Assembly: GCA_965644295.1 (NCBI GenBank)
Contig: CBFFRP010000151.1
Span: forward strand, 1 to 64,000
DNA from: Paraphysomonas bandaiensis
Lineage: Eukaryota; Chrysophyceae
Reading direction: 5' to 3'
DNA length: 64,000 nucleotides
Position numbers and translations under genes: made by a program. The notes under the pieces were generated by a model, which worked only from the letters and a program-made list of their open reading frames with translations, searched no databases and had not been told where the DNA came from. This document shows positions 44,087 through 56,400 of this stretch, in pieces; position 1 is the first letter of the stretch; each line of letters starts with the position of its first letter.

Positions 44087-46614
44087 ATGAATTCAATACA
44101 AGATATATGTTATCAATATCTTCATGGACTTGATACAGATATACTTCATTATATTATTGATCTCATTGAATCATATGAAGATACGGATATCACTGAATTA
44201 CAAACTATGATCAGTGAGTTTCTTACTAGCACTGATTATATAAATACAGATGATGAAGCATTACAATATACAAAAAAACTATTAAATGATTGTAATCTTA
44301 AGAATTCATTCAATACGAAACATGACCATGAAAATACACAAGTATTATCGGATGAAATTAAAAAAAAATTAATTAAGATCGATACTATACATACACAACA
44401 TCACACTGTGTTTAATGCAACATCATCAACTTCATCATCATTACCATCAACTTCATCATCATTACCATCAACTTCATCATCATTACCATCAACTTCATCA
44501 TCATTACCATCTAAAGTTTCAATACCATTTATAGAAAAATGTCATGAAAAAAAAGAAAATGAAAAGAAACATAAGAGTAATAAACATATTCCTCCTGTGG
44601 ATAAGGTGAAAGGACAAGTTCAAGAGATTGATAATGAATTAGAAGCTGCTCAAATTGCTGCTGCAATTGCTCGTTCACGAGAGGGGGCATATAATGGTGC
44701 CTTGGAAGCATCTGGATTCACCCTTGCGAACCCAGGTGGAGGACCTCCATTGCTAGAGAATGCATCTTGTACACTTCTACGTGGCCGTCGGTATGCACTT
44801 ATTGGGAGAAATGGAAAGGGAAAGACGACTTTGTTAAGGGCTTTGGCAGCACGTCAAGTGGGAGACATTCCAGTCAATGTCACGGTCCATTATGTTTCAC
44901 AGGAAGTTAAACTGACCCCTACCACACGAGAGTGGACACCCGTACAGTGTGTGCTTGAGGCTCATGTCGAGCGACGCTTATTGTTATCGGAGTCACAGCA
45001 ATTGGAGGAGAAAAGTATAAAGGAGGGATTAACTGAATCTGAAAGAGAACGACAGTGTGAAGTAATGGAGCAACTGGAGCTCATCGATTCTGATTCCGCG
45101 GAAAGGCGAGCTGAAGAGCTGCTGAAAAACTTGGGTTTCTCTGAAGAGATGCGCGCCCGCCCATTAAAGGAGCTCTCCGGAGGGTGGAGAGTTCGAGCCT
45201 CATTAGCAGCTGCGATTTTTGCCGAACCAGATTTATTGCTTCTGGATGGTAAGTTCTGATACAACCTTTGTTACGGTGTCGCGGTGTGTACATCCTAGCC
45301 TATGTGATTATCTCTTTGGAAAGATAGTAACTTGTTTTTATAGAGCCTACCAATCACCTTTCTATTTTGGCCGTCCTCTGGTTAGCTCGTGAGTTATCTA
45401 CTTCCGATGTGTGGAAGGATCGGATAGTTGTGGTGGTGTCTCATGATAGGTATTTCATTGATGAGGTGTGTACTGATACGCTTCATATTTCTGGAGTAGC
45501 CAAGAGGCTCACTCAAACTAGAGGGAATTACTCTGCCTGGTCTTCTAGGAGGAAAGAACAGCAGCTTGCCTTTTCGCGAGAAGCTGCAGGACGTGAGGCC
45601 GAGATTGAGCGGTTGAAGGAATACGCTGGTCACGGATTTCGGTATGGGGGATCGTCTTCGCAGATTAACAAGATGCAAATGAAAGCCAAACAAGCCGAGA
45701 AGCTCGAGTCGGAGGCGGCTAATCAGGCAGAAGAGCTGGCAGCATTGCAGGAAGATGTTGAACTGCCTTTAACTCTCCATGCTGGAGGAGAGGTGGAAGG
45801 ATTCCTAGTCCAAATGCTTGGGGTTGGTTTCGGATATCCTGGACATGCTAAATTGTTTTCCAATGCAGACTTCAGTGTCACAAGTAAATCGCGTATAGTG
45901 ATTCTTGGAGAGAATGGAAATGGCAAAACTACACTTGTGAAACTCATGTTAGGCGAACTATTACCTACAGAGGGCGAGATCAAGAGAGACCCTAGAGGTC
46001 GTTTCGCCCTTGTAAACCAGCACCACGCAGACCAGATCCCCCTCGATATGACGCCATTACAGTTCATGTTATCGAAGTTTCCTGGGGATGGAAGTTATGA
46101 TCATACCCTAAAGTTGAGGTCTCAACTAGCCAGTTGTGGAGTTACTGGTGGCGATCCAGATCTTCAAAACACCCCATCTCTTGCGCTCTCTGGAGGTAAG
46201 AGTGGTGTGTTATCTACGAATGCTTTGTAGTATCGCCAATGTGATAGATTTCTGATGTACTGATTTTTTGACGTGTGTAGGTCAGCGTTCACGAGTGGCA
46301 CTCGCTGCAGTTTCTTACACGAGGCCACACGTTCTTGTGCTTGACGGTAGGTGTATGCAAATGGTAGCGTGCTCTGTTGATTTGCGCAATTTTTAGAGCC
46401 CACTAACAACCTGGATTTGGAATCTGTGGCAGCCTTGGCGCAGTCCGTTAAAAATTTCGAAGGGGCGGTTGTTGTAGTATCACACGATCATTACTTTGTA
46501 TCAGAAGTGGCTGATGAAGCTTGGGTTGTTAATGGGGGCACTGTAACGCGAATTTCGTCGTTTGAGGCTTATCGGAACAAGCAACTTGCAAAGTTGAACA
46601 AAAAATCAAAATAG
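44087..46614 (+). CDS. ABCF3: ABC-F ATPase of the ABCF3/GCN20 group
   Basis: Four exons, 44087-45248, 45344-46195, 46281-46346 and 46397-46614, give 765 residues. Two ABC domains and no membrane segments. Domain 1 (~residues 205-400): Walker A GRNGKGKTTL, signature LSGGWRVRAS, Walker B LLLLDEPTNHL across the intron. Domain 2 (~590-760): GENGNGKTTL, signature LSGGQRSRVA (split by an intron) and VLVLDEPTNNLD (split by another); H-loops are SHDRYF and SHDHYF. The linker between them is charged. The N-terminal ~70 residues (DICYQYLHGLDTDILHYIIDL) match the extension by which GCN20/ABCF3 proteins bind GCN1 and act in the eIF2-kinase starvation response. A run of TSSSLPS repeats (18-bp units, ~44430-44515) lengthens the N-terminus. 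The ATG at 44087 is chosen because homology begins right there. ABCF3 is the best fit over ABCF1/2. Confidence 0.95.
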
Positions 46615-47718
46615 TTGATTGTAGTCACTTATGTAAGCGATATTAAAGTAAATGATTTAGCAACTTAATAGCTTAAAATACCTCTTTAACTAATAGTTTT
46701 TTGGGAAATAGCAACATATGTTCTATGTGCACTTGTGCATTGAAGCTTTACGTTATAAGACTGCATGAATTTACAGCGCACACTGAATGCTGAATTTATC
46801 CTATATAGTATCGAAAAAGTGCTTTATCTCTCACCTCTCACTATGATAGAAGGAGCTATGATATTTATATAGTAACTATAAAACTATAATTGTGTTAGGG
46901 AAAAGTCTCTAATACGGTATTTAATTATTGATGCAAACCTCAGCATGTACATATTTTTTTATGTTCGTGAATACGCTACCTATGCAATGAATGAATATAA
47001 CTATTATAACATTGTAACTCACTATGCAAAGTCTGTGACTGTACGCGATATGCTTGTATACTATTAGTTTTCTAGTACCTTTAGCTTTTAGCAATAATAT
47101 TAGGTCTTATTTTTTATTGTAGAGTCTCGCTCTAAAAGGTTGAATAATCATTATAGAATCTAACCCTCAACAAAGTCGGACTCTGGTGTTCTGGGGGATA
47201 AGTACCAGAGATATTTCTATGGGGCACGACGTGAGCCGCATATATAGTCAGCGGATAATATCTGCCCACTCATAGGACTAATTACTAATGCTTGTGTCAT
47301 GTGTAGACGTCTTTGGGCCTTGACGAATAAACAGGCATCCAGGAATGGGCCCACATTAAGGGTATCCGTGGTATTTGGCTGCTTGCTGAAGTCAAGCATC
47401 CGAGTTGTTTATCTTAAGCACTCTAAAATCCTGAAGTCAGCAGATGTCAGGTATATCACCTTTCTGCTTGCTCACTGCGTCTACTTTGAGTGATAGAAGA
47501 GCGATAAAGTGGTTGCACCTTCGTACTTGCGGTGACGCACAAACAGCTTTCGTAGCGTTAAATAGTAGGATATTAGAGTGAAGTGTTAGTTAACACTATC
47601 AAAACTAACAGAAGATTAACTAGAACAAATATTTTGAAGATAATTCTACTAAGTAAAATACTACCAAACTATACGATGTGATGAAAAACACACAATCTAA
47701 CTACTAGATGCATGATCA
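46615..47718. other. Intergenic; holds dispersed repeat D copy 2
   Basis: No gene is supported. 47160-47600 is GC-richer and contains repeat D; it may be decayed transposon DNA. Confidence 0.5.
47425..47592 (+). repeat. Dispersed repeat D, copy 2
   Basis: Same orientation as 17697-17855: ctgcttgctcactgcgt, agtggttgcacctt, cagctttcgtagcg and tgttagtta-like end. Diverged copies of an unidentified element. Confidence 0.6.
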
Positions 47719-49251
47719 TTATACTTCAACAGTTTTGCTAGTTGAGGATTTCTGCTGCACATCGCTCCGTGGCGGTGCTACATGGTGTGATGAGTCGGGA
47801 AGAATTGGATCTCTATCCGACACCATGTTGGGCTTTGTAGTTTTAAACGCAAAAAGCACCATCACCAGGACAGCAACCACTGATATTACAATAATAGAAA
47901 GAAATACTGCATATACAGTGCCAGATCCAAGAGCACCCTCCTCACCATTATCACTATAGTTCGCACCATCTTCCGGCTCAGACACCTCGAACAGAGCAGA
48001 CATGCCCGCCATTCGGTGGCTCTGATGTCCACTGACCAGTGGCCAGATTCCAATCGACTCTGGGATCATATCTACTGTTGCATACCCTGGAGAAGAAAAT
48101 GCCACATAGTCCGAGTAATGTCCTGTGGAATCAGTTACTGGGTTGTTGGTCCACTCCACACGCTCTGTCTGTACATAGCTGTCGTCAGAGGCAGAGAGAA
48201 TATGCCAGCGCACCCTAGACTGGGCTGGGAAAGTTAGACCCATAGATGGGCCAAGGTTACCGAACATATAGCCGTTTATAGTTTTCCGGTAGGAGTTCGA
48301 TATTAGATCCTCGTCTTGGTACAAGTTGTCATCATCACCCTCCAGAGCTTTTAAGCTTTCGATCCAGAGCCTTATGATAGACATAACAAAATACCATCAA
48401 TTTATTGGAGTTGCAGAGATAAAATAAGTGAAAAGTGCACGATGCTTACCAGCTCTGTGACTCATCAAACTCGCTCAGCATAAGAACATGCTCGTGATCT
48501 ACATCACAAGGTCGGGCGGCACTTCGTTGTGAGTTCGAGGTTATAGCATTCGCGCGGACCACAACGATGGAACCTAAGAGGCCAGTATGCGAATCTCTGC
48601 CTAAGCTAGAGTCCGAATGGTACATCCATACCCTTGAGGAGAAAGACTGTCCATCCGGTCCAGAATCAGACAGAGCTAACCATGTATAAGTCGTTTCTTC
48701 ACCGTAGCCAATCTTATCGTCGAAACTCTACAGGCAAATCACCACAATTGCGGTACAGAAAACATGCATACCTGAGTATAGAAGAGACCATGAGGGCGTA
48801 TGTTGTAGTACTGACTTGAACAATTATTGTAGAAATGCACTTTAACTGTGTCCCCAACAACAGCTATAAGCAAACATAAGCTTCATACATATATATATAA
48901 TACTGATATATAACCTCTTATTGTTGGTCCTGTAACACCATTAACAGATGAATGAGTAAGTGGTATTGACCATTCACAACGATTCTTCTTCTTATTATAT
49001 TGATACTGTCGATAGACGGCTTTCTTAAATACTTTCCCAATATTCTTATCACTAGCTGTAAGTATCGCTTCCGCTTCATCTTCATACATGCCTGTAAGAT
49101 CCATTGTACTATTAAATGACATTGGTGCATAATTCCAATTAATATGATCAGCAGATATACAGTAATGACGTGTAGTTGTATGGTATGTGTATTGCTTATG
49201 ACATGATCCATATACAGTGATTAAACTAATCAAAGATATGAATATATGCAT
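47719..49251 (-). CDS. Ferroxidase-like multicopper-oxidase relative, two cupredoxin domains, membrane-anchored
   Basis: Four exons, 49251-48915, 48863-48772, 48727-48450 and 48370-47719, splice in frame to 452 residues. A signal peptide (IFISLISLITVYGSC) is followed by a ceruloplasmin/hephaestin-like first cupredoxin domain: RHYCISADHINWNYAP, KVFKKAVYRQY, GPTIRG then AVVGDTVKVHFYNN, NIRPHGLFY and WMYHSDSSLGRDSHTGLLGSIVV. The second has INGYMFGNLG, RVRWHILSAS, PGYATVDMIPESIGIWPLVSGHQSHRMAGM. One transmembrane segment (VFLSIIVISVVAVLVMVL) and a cytoplasmic tail end the chain. Hephaestin has six such domains. Copper ligands are altered: HxHG is RPHG, HSH is HSD and the type-1 HCH is VSG, though the late His and Met of HRMAGM remain. 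The family oxidises ferrous iron at the membrane; this copy probably lacks that activity and may be a binding or structural relative. Confidence 0.85.
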
Positions 49252-50412
49252 ATCTGTATATTGTTATTAAATTGAGAAGATAAGAATTGAATTGAAATCA
49301 ATTTAATTGTAATGAAAGTAATGAACTTAATGTATATATATATGAATAGATGAGTATATACATACATACATTCATACATATATATATATGCTTTAACGGC
49401 ATTTTTATATATAAGGGAAGAAATTTTTTTTTTTACAACAAGGAATTTTGTAATAGAATTGTAATTTTGTATAGATGTATACTGTATAGCGTTTTAATAG
49501 AGGGGGAAAAAGAGACAATTTTTTCATGAAAATTGTTTTCTTGTTGTATGTAATTATGTAGAACGGTATAATGTATATCTAGATATTGAAATTTTTGTAG
49601 GGGAATATTAAAAATATTAAAATTTTGGTGAGGGAATATACGCTTCGTCATAGGGGAAAAAATGGGGTTTTATAGATGTAATTTTATGGGGCAAATTTTC
49701 ATAAAAAATTATTATGTATATATTGCTACTTGTACACTATAAAGGGACAGGAATACATTGTACTGTACATAGTACCAGGCTATCGGTATACAGCAGGCTA
49801 TCGGTATACACAGTAGTGCAGTGGACGCTGTATGGTAGATACTCTTGTTATAGTGGACTGGAATACATTGTAGTCATGAGGTATATCCAAGAAATTCTTG
49901 GTGTTTTATATGACATTCCTCGCATATTTCTTTACCTTCTTCAGGGGCTGTATATCACTGTATACAACAGTCCAAAGTAGAAGATACAGCAGTATGTTTC
50001 TTAGGATAGGGATATATACACACCCATCTAGTAGTATACGTATCGCCTTCCTTTGTATATTTTTGTTCCAATATGCCTCAAATATTGAGACAATAATTAT
50101 ATGTATTCAAGCCGTAGTTGTATGTAGGTAATATAGAAGATTTTTGCGTCAATTTATTTCCGAAAAATAAGATGCTGACTGCCGATACTATAGTAGGATA
50201 GTATGCATGCATGCTGCTGCATGGTGTCTTCGTATCATATCATACATAATGAAGTCATATGAAGAACACTTCATCATATAGCCATACCATACATACACAT
50301 CCCATATATACACATTCATATATATATACACCCATATATATATATATACATAATCATATCTATTCAATAGATAGTTTCATTTTCACGATTTAGATCCATT
50401 TCATTCTAAATC
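49252..50412. promoter_or_regulatory. Divergent intergenic region, AT-rich, with family A copy 7
   Basis: Between the ferroxidase-like gene (minus) and the DUF3638 gene (plus). Long A/T runs at 49390-49720, a short ggctatcggtatacag duplication near 49780-49810, then family A copy 7 (50040-50188). No core promoter elements can be assigned. Confidence 0.4.
50040..50188 (+). mobile_element. Short inverted-repeat element family A, copy 7
   Basis: 149-bp copy, start gtatcgccttcc, end actgccgatac, core with one mismatch (gcctcaaat). It ends 224 bp upstream of the ATG of the DUF3638 gene. Confidence 0.88.
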
Positions 50413-53400
50413 ATGAATAGATCAGAAGAGAAATCTAATCAAAGGACTCTACAGGTATGTATGTATATGACATGAAATGATTATAAAAATTCTATAATTT
50501 AAAGGATCAAACGGATGAATTCTCTACATTAAATTCATTAAATAAACCGATGGATAATGAAGATGTAACTAGATGTCTTGTTTTTATTATAGAAATACTC
50601 ATATATATATATAGGAGTTAGTGTTTACTGCTGATGAGGACAGTAATATACATATAGATGAAGATGAAGATGGTATATATGCAGTTAAACAAGTGTATTA
50701 TTATCATATGATGTATATGATATAGAAACAGAGATGAAAGTAGATTCATTGGAAGATACTAATCAACATATGTTGCATGGTTTCCCTCACTCAGACCAAT
50801 CAACTGGTCCACTTCATGCAGAGGATACTGAAGTGGCTATAAAATGGGACTTTAGGGAGGCAACACTACCTCCGGGAGTGGAAGTAGTTGGAGCTGAGCC
50901 AGAATTTGTGCTTCAAAAAGATGGTTCTACGGCTCTGCTTTTGCCACCCATGAGTTATTTGAAGGTAACCGTATAGCTACTTACTAGTATCGCGAGTAAA
51001 CATGCAATAGCTTTCGTTTGATAAAAAGGAGGGGCAGATGCCGACAGGACTGGGAGGCAAACTAATCAACGACTATACTCTTACTGTTGATATGCTACTG
51101 GACCGGTAATGGGACACATATATACGGAGTTGTAGAAAAGTTCTTCCATTATTATCTAAAATGCATATCATAATATTTTGTTATATTGACTGGTCAGTTG
51201 TACTGTAGGCTACCATCGGAGTCGATGTCACTCTTTCAGTGCTCTGGAGTGGCCGGGTCCACCGAGGGTGAAGCATTCGTATACGCCACTGGTGGAGTGG
51301 GAATTTTTGGGGAAGTAGGGGTTCCAGAGGCAGGACTACAACCAGGAAAATTCAATAGAGTGGTAGTAACTGTTGGGCCTACTGAAAAGCCTGCTATTAC
51401 AGACCGGTCAAGACAACGTCCGTTTCGTAGCTCTCAATTCAATTCAATGCTACCGGAGTATGAGGATGAAGATGAGTTTACGTTTTCAAGACAGCCCTCC
51501 GTTTCCCGTGAAATGCGTACGTATGTAAATACCAAGAAGTGCGCCACGATATCATCTGATAAGCGTGGGGTTTTGGCGCAGACTGACGGAAGGTTCGCTG
51601 CTCATACAGATGTAAGTATCATCGACTTAGACGATGTGTTTCACTCTGCTGCATGTGTAGGGGATCACTGTGTTTGGGAGTAATCGTATTGAGTCGATGG
51701 GTAGTGGCAAGTTAGTGAAATTCATTGAGTTTCGCCGCGGTGCCTTAAAAGAGTCTGTAGTTCGTAGTCACGGGTTTAACAACCGTACCTACTCCCTGTG
51801 GGACAAGCAACGTAAAGCAGAGATTGAGGCACGCCAGAGGCAGCTTACGCTGAAGCCAGTATACAAAAATCCACCTCCATTTTGGATGCATCCAATGCTA
51901 TGTGCCGAGTTTGGAGATGCATTTTTAGAAGGCACAGGGCTAGAGGGTGGCGATTTGGCAACTTCTACCTCTGCCTATGAACTGGTGCTGAATCGGTTGG
52001 TGAACGAGCTCGCAGGAATTCAGGATGACCAGGATAGAGATAGAAATTCTGATAGTAAGGAAACGAGTTCTCGGGTCGAAGCTCTGCTAACGGACTTTAA
52101 CTTCTCTCATGAAGAACTCCAATCACTTAATTACTTAAGTGTTGCGTTTCAGACCACCCGATTGTTATGTAGGCGTTTTGAGCTCACCAAGAAGAACGGC
52201 ATTCAGCAACTTGTACATTATTTCAAAGTTCTGAAGAAGACCTTATCAGGCCTTCAGGATGGACAAATTCTGATTGCACCAGGTGGAATCGGAAGCAATG
52301 CGGTGATTTATATTGTGGAGAGGGAGGGAGCCGATTGCTTTCGGTTCTGTGTCGTGAACACTAATCCCACTTCGGGACTGGAATGGCACGTATGCACACC
52401 AGAATATGCACCCTATATAAAATACCAGACTGTGCTTGTTGTTAAAGGGGTCACACATGCCAAAATTATGGATGAAGCATTCTGGGGCATACTTCTTAAG
52501 CTTGCGGTGGTTCCGTCTAAACAAAACACGCCGGACAAGTTGTATAACCTACTACTACCGTTTTTAGTGGACAAACCGACTGAACAAATTGTGTGTGAAT
52601 CAGAAGTTGATGAACACATTGAGGTTCGTATGCCGCAAAGGTCTAATACATCTTATGTACGATGTATTACGGAAGCTTCTTACTATGTTCTACGCCGAAG
52701 GGGCCTCCCAGTCGCTCGGTGTCGCCAGATGCTGTTCGCTATTGAGCTCCAGATGATAGAATTCATCCGGCACGACTTAGTTTTTATGCGCTCAGTAGGC
52801 AACAATGACAAGAAGATTATTCGTATGGCGTGTACGGAGCTGGCTCGCACAGGTGCTCAAATGGGAAACGACAATGAGCTATCTCTGATACAGATGCAAC
52901 ACTTGAACAGCTTTGTATCCGCTGTGAATGATTCTTCTGAATCACTTCCTTGTGACGATGCAGATGCATCTGCGGACCAGTCTCCGGTGGATTTACAGGA
53001 GTCTTCAGAGCAGAGACAAGACTCTCATTTACTGTTTCCACTAATGGACCGGTTGCGCAGGCTAGATGATGTAGATGGACTTGCAGGGCCCCCGATTGTT
53101 CTGCCGAAATATGTTCCAGTAGATATGCTGCAAATCCCAGAGCAAGCACGGGATCTCGATGCTGCCATTTCCGCAATTCGATACTGTGATCGCTTATGCA
53201 CTCTTATATCTGTGCAGCCGCATTGTATAAAGAACCGATCCCTGTTGAAGGTCTCTCTTATTCAGCATACCTTTACCTCAGTGTTGCCGTGCCCGAGAGC
53301 GAGGTCGGCAACTGACTTCTCGTCCTGCATTTGGCAAGCGCCAATGACTTACTCAATTCAATTGGACATCGCGATATGTCTGGGGAGAATCATGGAGCAT

Positions 53401-56400
53401 TTCATATCATCTGTGTTCGCCCTTTATAACACAAAATCATTGGATGCAATCAAGATTGTTGTAACTGGATGCATTGCTGCCGTATTGGATGTGACATTGA
53501 GGAAGGTCGCCACCGATCAGCCTTCCGAGTTCTGTTTGCACTATATGGGCTCCCGGTGGGGAGGTCGTGGAAAAGGTTATGGCTTGTCGATGGCTGCGTT
53601 TGATACACAGAGCGAGACGATTGAACTACATACACCTGAACTAAGCGTTTCCCGAGCGTGTGTATTAGATTACTTTGCTGAGCAAAAGTCCCTGACGAAG
53701 ATATTGAATTGGCAAGACGGACACCACTTAGATGAGCATACGACTGAGTTTCTCGTTGCACTCTGTGCAGACTTGGCGTTTCCATCTGATATGAAGGCCG
53801 TAGCGGGGTATATAACTACGTCTAATCAATTAATCAACAAAAATTACCCGGAGTTCCACATCTTAAGAGATATTTCTCTGTTTGTGAAGTACGTACAGAA
53901 TGTAGATCCTAGAGCGTTCCCACAACAACACGAGTATTCCCAGATGTCTGTGGAGCCTAAGTGGGATTTCCAACAGGGCATGTTTGTAGTAGAGGGATTT
54001 CAAAGAGGATTTATGATCAAGTGTTACCCAGATCCTCCTTTTACGAGCTCCTCTTCGCGTTATCCATCCGCAGCCTTGGCATCTAACCTGGCTTCCCCTC
54101 ATGAAATCAAGACTGAGGACGATGTGTTGCATATAAAAAACCTCCCGTCCTTCCATGGATGCCTTGGACAGCAGGACTCGGAGCTACTACTGTCGTTTTT
54201 AACTGTGCCCTATCTACGCATTCCATTGGTGCTGACATTCTTCTCTACGGAGGACCGAATTCACTCTCTCAGAAGTGAAGAATTACAGGCAGTGTTGGAT
54301 GCTGTCCTATTCGAACCTGGAAGGTTTCTTCATGCGGATGTCATTGGTACAGTCGTTAGTTTTGCGTATAATTGAAATGTTAATGACGATAATGTATGTA
54401 GGCGAGCCAGAGGAGGTCCCCTGTCGTGCGACTGAGCACATGGCCACCTCCCACGGTCTACTCATGAACGAAATTCATAGATCTCCTGATGTATTTTTGG
54501 ATAGTATTATCAAGCTTCTTTCACTCAGTATGGATCTCGATGTGGGAACTTTTCACTCGATGACAGTTCCTATTATTCTATACATTTTGCGCCTTTCATC
54601 TCGCGTTGAATCTTTTGTGTCATTTCTCATTGATCACGGCAGGAAGGGGCGCACTACTGTTGATTGTGCTTTACGGTCCATTGAGCTCGATTCCAGTACT
54701 ATTGAGGTGCTTCAGAACGGCATTAACCGTATGCGTTATTTGATGCGATCGAGATTACATCCCATGTTGGAATCCTGGTGCACTGAGCTCTCTGCAGACT
54801 GCGAGGCTCTCAATACAGACGACGATGCAGTTATCGATGCAAACTCTCGCTCTGCGTGTCAATTGCATGCTCACTTGTTGCTTCTGTATCGCAATCTTAA
54901 CGTTGAGGATTATAACTTCAACTTTGCCTCTACGATAAGCTCCTCTTTCTTGTTTTTAACTACTCGACATACATGGAATATGAATCTATTGGGCATTCCT
55001 GAACACGAAATATTTGAAATGCTTGCTACACAGCGACGCAATTTGATATTATGGAGCCGATCTCAGTCTCAACAGACTTTGAATGAGCTTATGGAAGCCA
55101 CTATCCGAGTAACTGTTGGCACTGGGGGGCGCAGTAAAGGGGCGGACCCCATGTTAACTGACTCCAATCGCGTATGGGCTTTCATCAGAGGAGACAGGTC
55201 TGTGGGTAGATTTTCGGTTGCGTCAACTAGAAGACTGGGTACAACTGGTGTAGTCGATAACACACCTATACAAACGATGCCTGATGATGTGGAACTTGGA
55301 ATTGAGATTGATTTCCAGACCGTTCAGCTTACTCTCAAGTCGTCCCATTTGAAAGCCTTGGACACTAATATTGCGAATGATCTTGATGTACAGACTGTAT
55401 TTGGAAAGAAGTCCATGCAAGGGTCAATCACAGAATCTACTGAGAACCGTTTATGCGTAAACCTCATTGGTAGAGGACACAGTATACATTTCTGGCGAAC
55501 CCCGGATGAACGCTCGTGTGTGCAAGACTTTGATCGTCTTTACTCGGCAGGAGAAGTGGAGGAGTCAGAACAGTGGATTGTGCCTATTTTCGAGCCAGTA
55601 CGTCTAACATATATGACACAACCCTTTGAGCTACAGGTTTGTATGCCGGAGGAACCACTCTCCGCTGACGCTGATGTGGCGTGTCTAGTGGGAATCCACC
55701 CCAAGAACGGTGGTACATGGAAAGAGATATTTGTATTCAAGGCTCTGCAAATGGTGCAGGTATACAATGTAGCCAGCCATGGACGGCGATTCTACAGGGT
55801 GCTGGAATATACTACGAATTGTAAATATACATTACGGGAGATGCAACCCTCTCTTGATGACAGACGATCGCTCTGGCCCCCATGGGAACGGCATGGGGCA
55901 GGACATCCTTATGCCGACCATTGGGCCAATCCTCTTTCTTGTGTCATTCATCGCGGGTGGGACTATGAACAGAATCTCTCAGGTGGAGAAGAAGTGTACC
56001 TTCCCTCGAGACTATTGTATGGGTTGCTCCCAATGTCACTTCTGGATAGTCATATGTTTTGGCAGGATGAAAATGATAACATTCGTGGTTATCCACATGA
56101 CAAATCGAGCCCATACTTAATCCTTGTTGAGCTTGTTGATGTAGATCGCGTTGCCTGTACTGGCGTACGTGGGACATGTGCACGTGTGAAGCGTGTTCTG
56201 AAAGCACCACTCGAACAGCGTATGCGGAAGCAGATGGACCTCCTTACTTTGCTGGACAAAGCACATATGGTGAACGAGAAAGATTGGAAGGTGGATGCTA
56301 GCCTTCTGGAGCGCCTTGGTGGAGTTGTTGATTATGGATGCCACCAAGAAGACATTGATGGCTTTGTGGAGGCTCTCAAAACGAGTGGAGTGATTTACGA

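Noticed and set aside
47217-47493. Short frames on both strands around 47217-47493
   Set aside because: They lie in a decayed repeat island, match no protein and are interrupted; treated as repeat.
4495-50188. Target-site duplications around family A copies
   Set aside because: Flanks were compared copy by copy; no consistent direct repeat could be found by eye, so insertion mechanism is left open.
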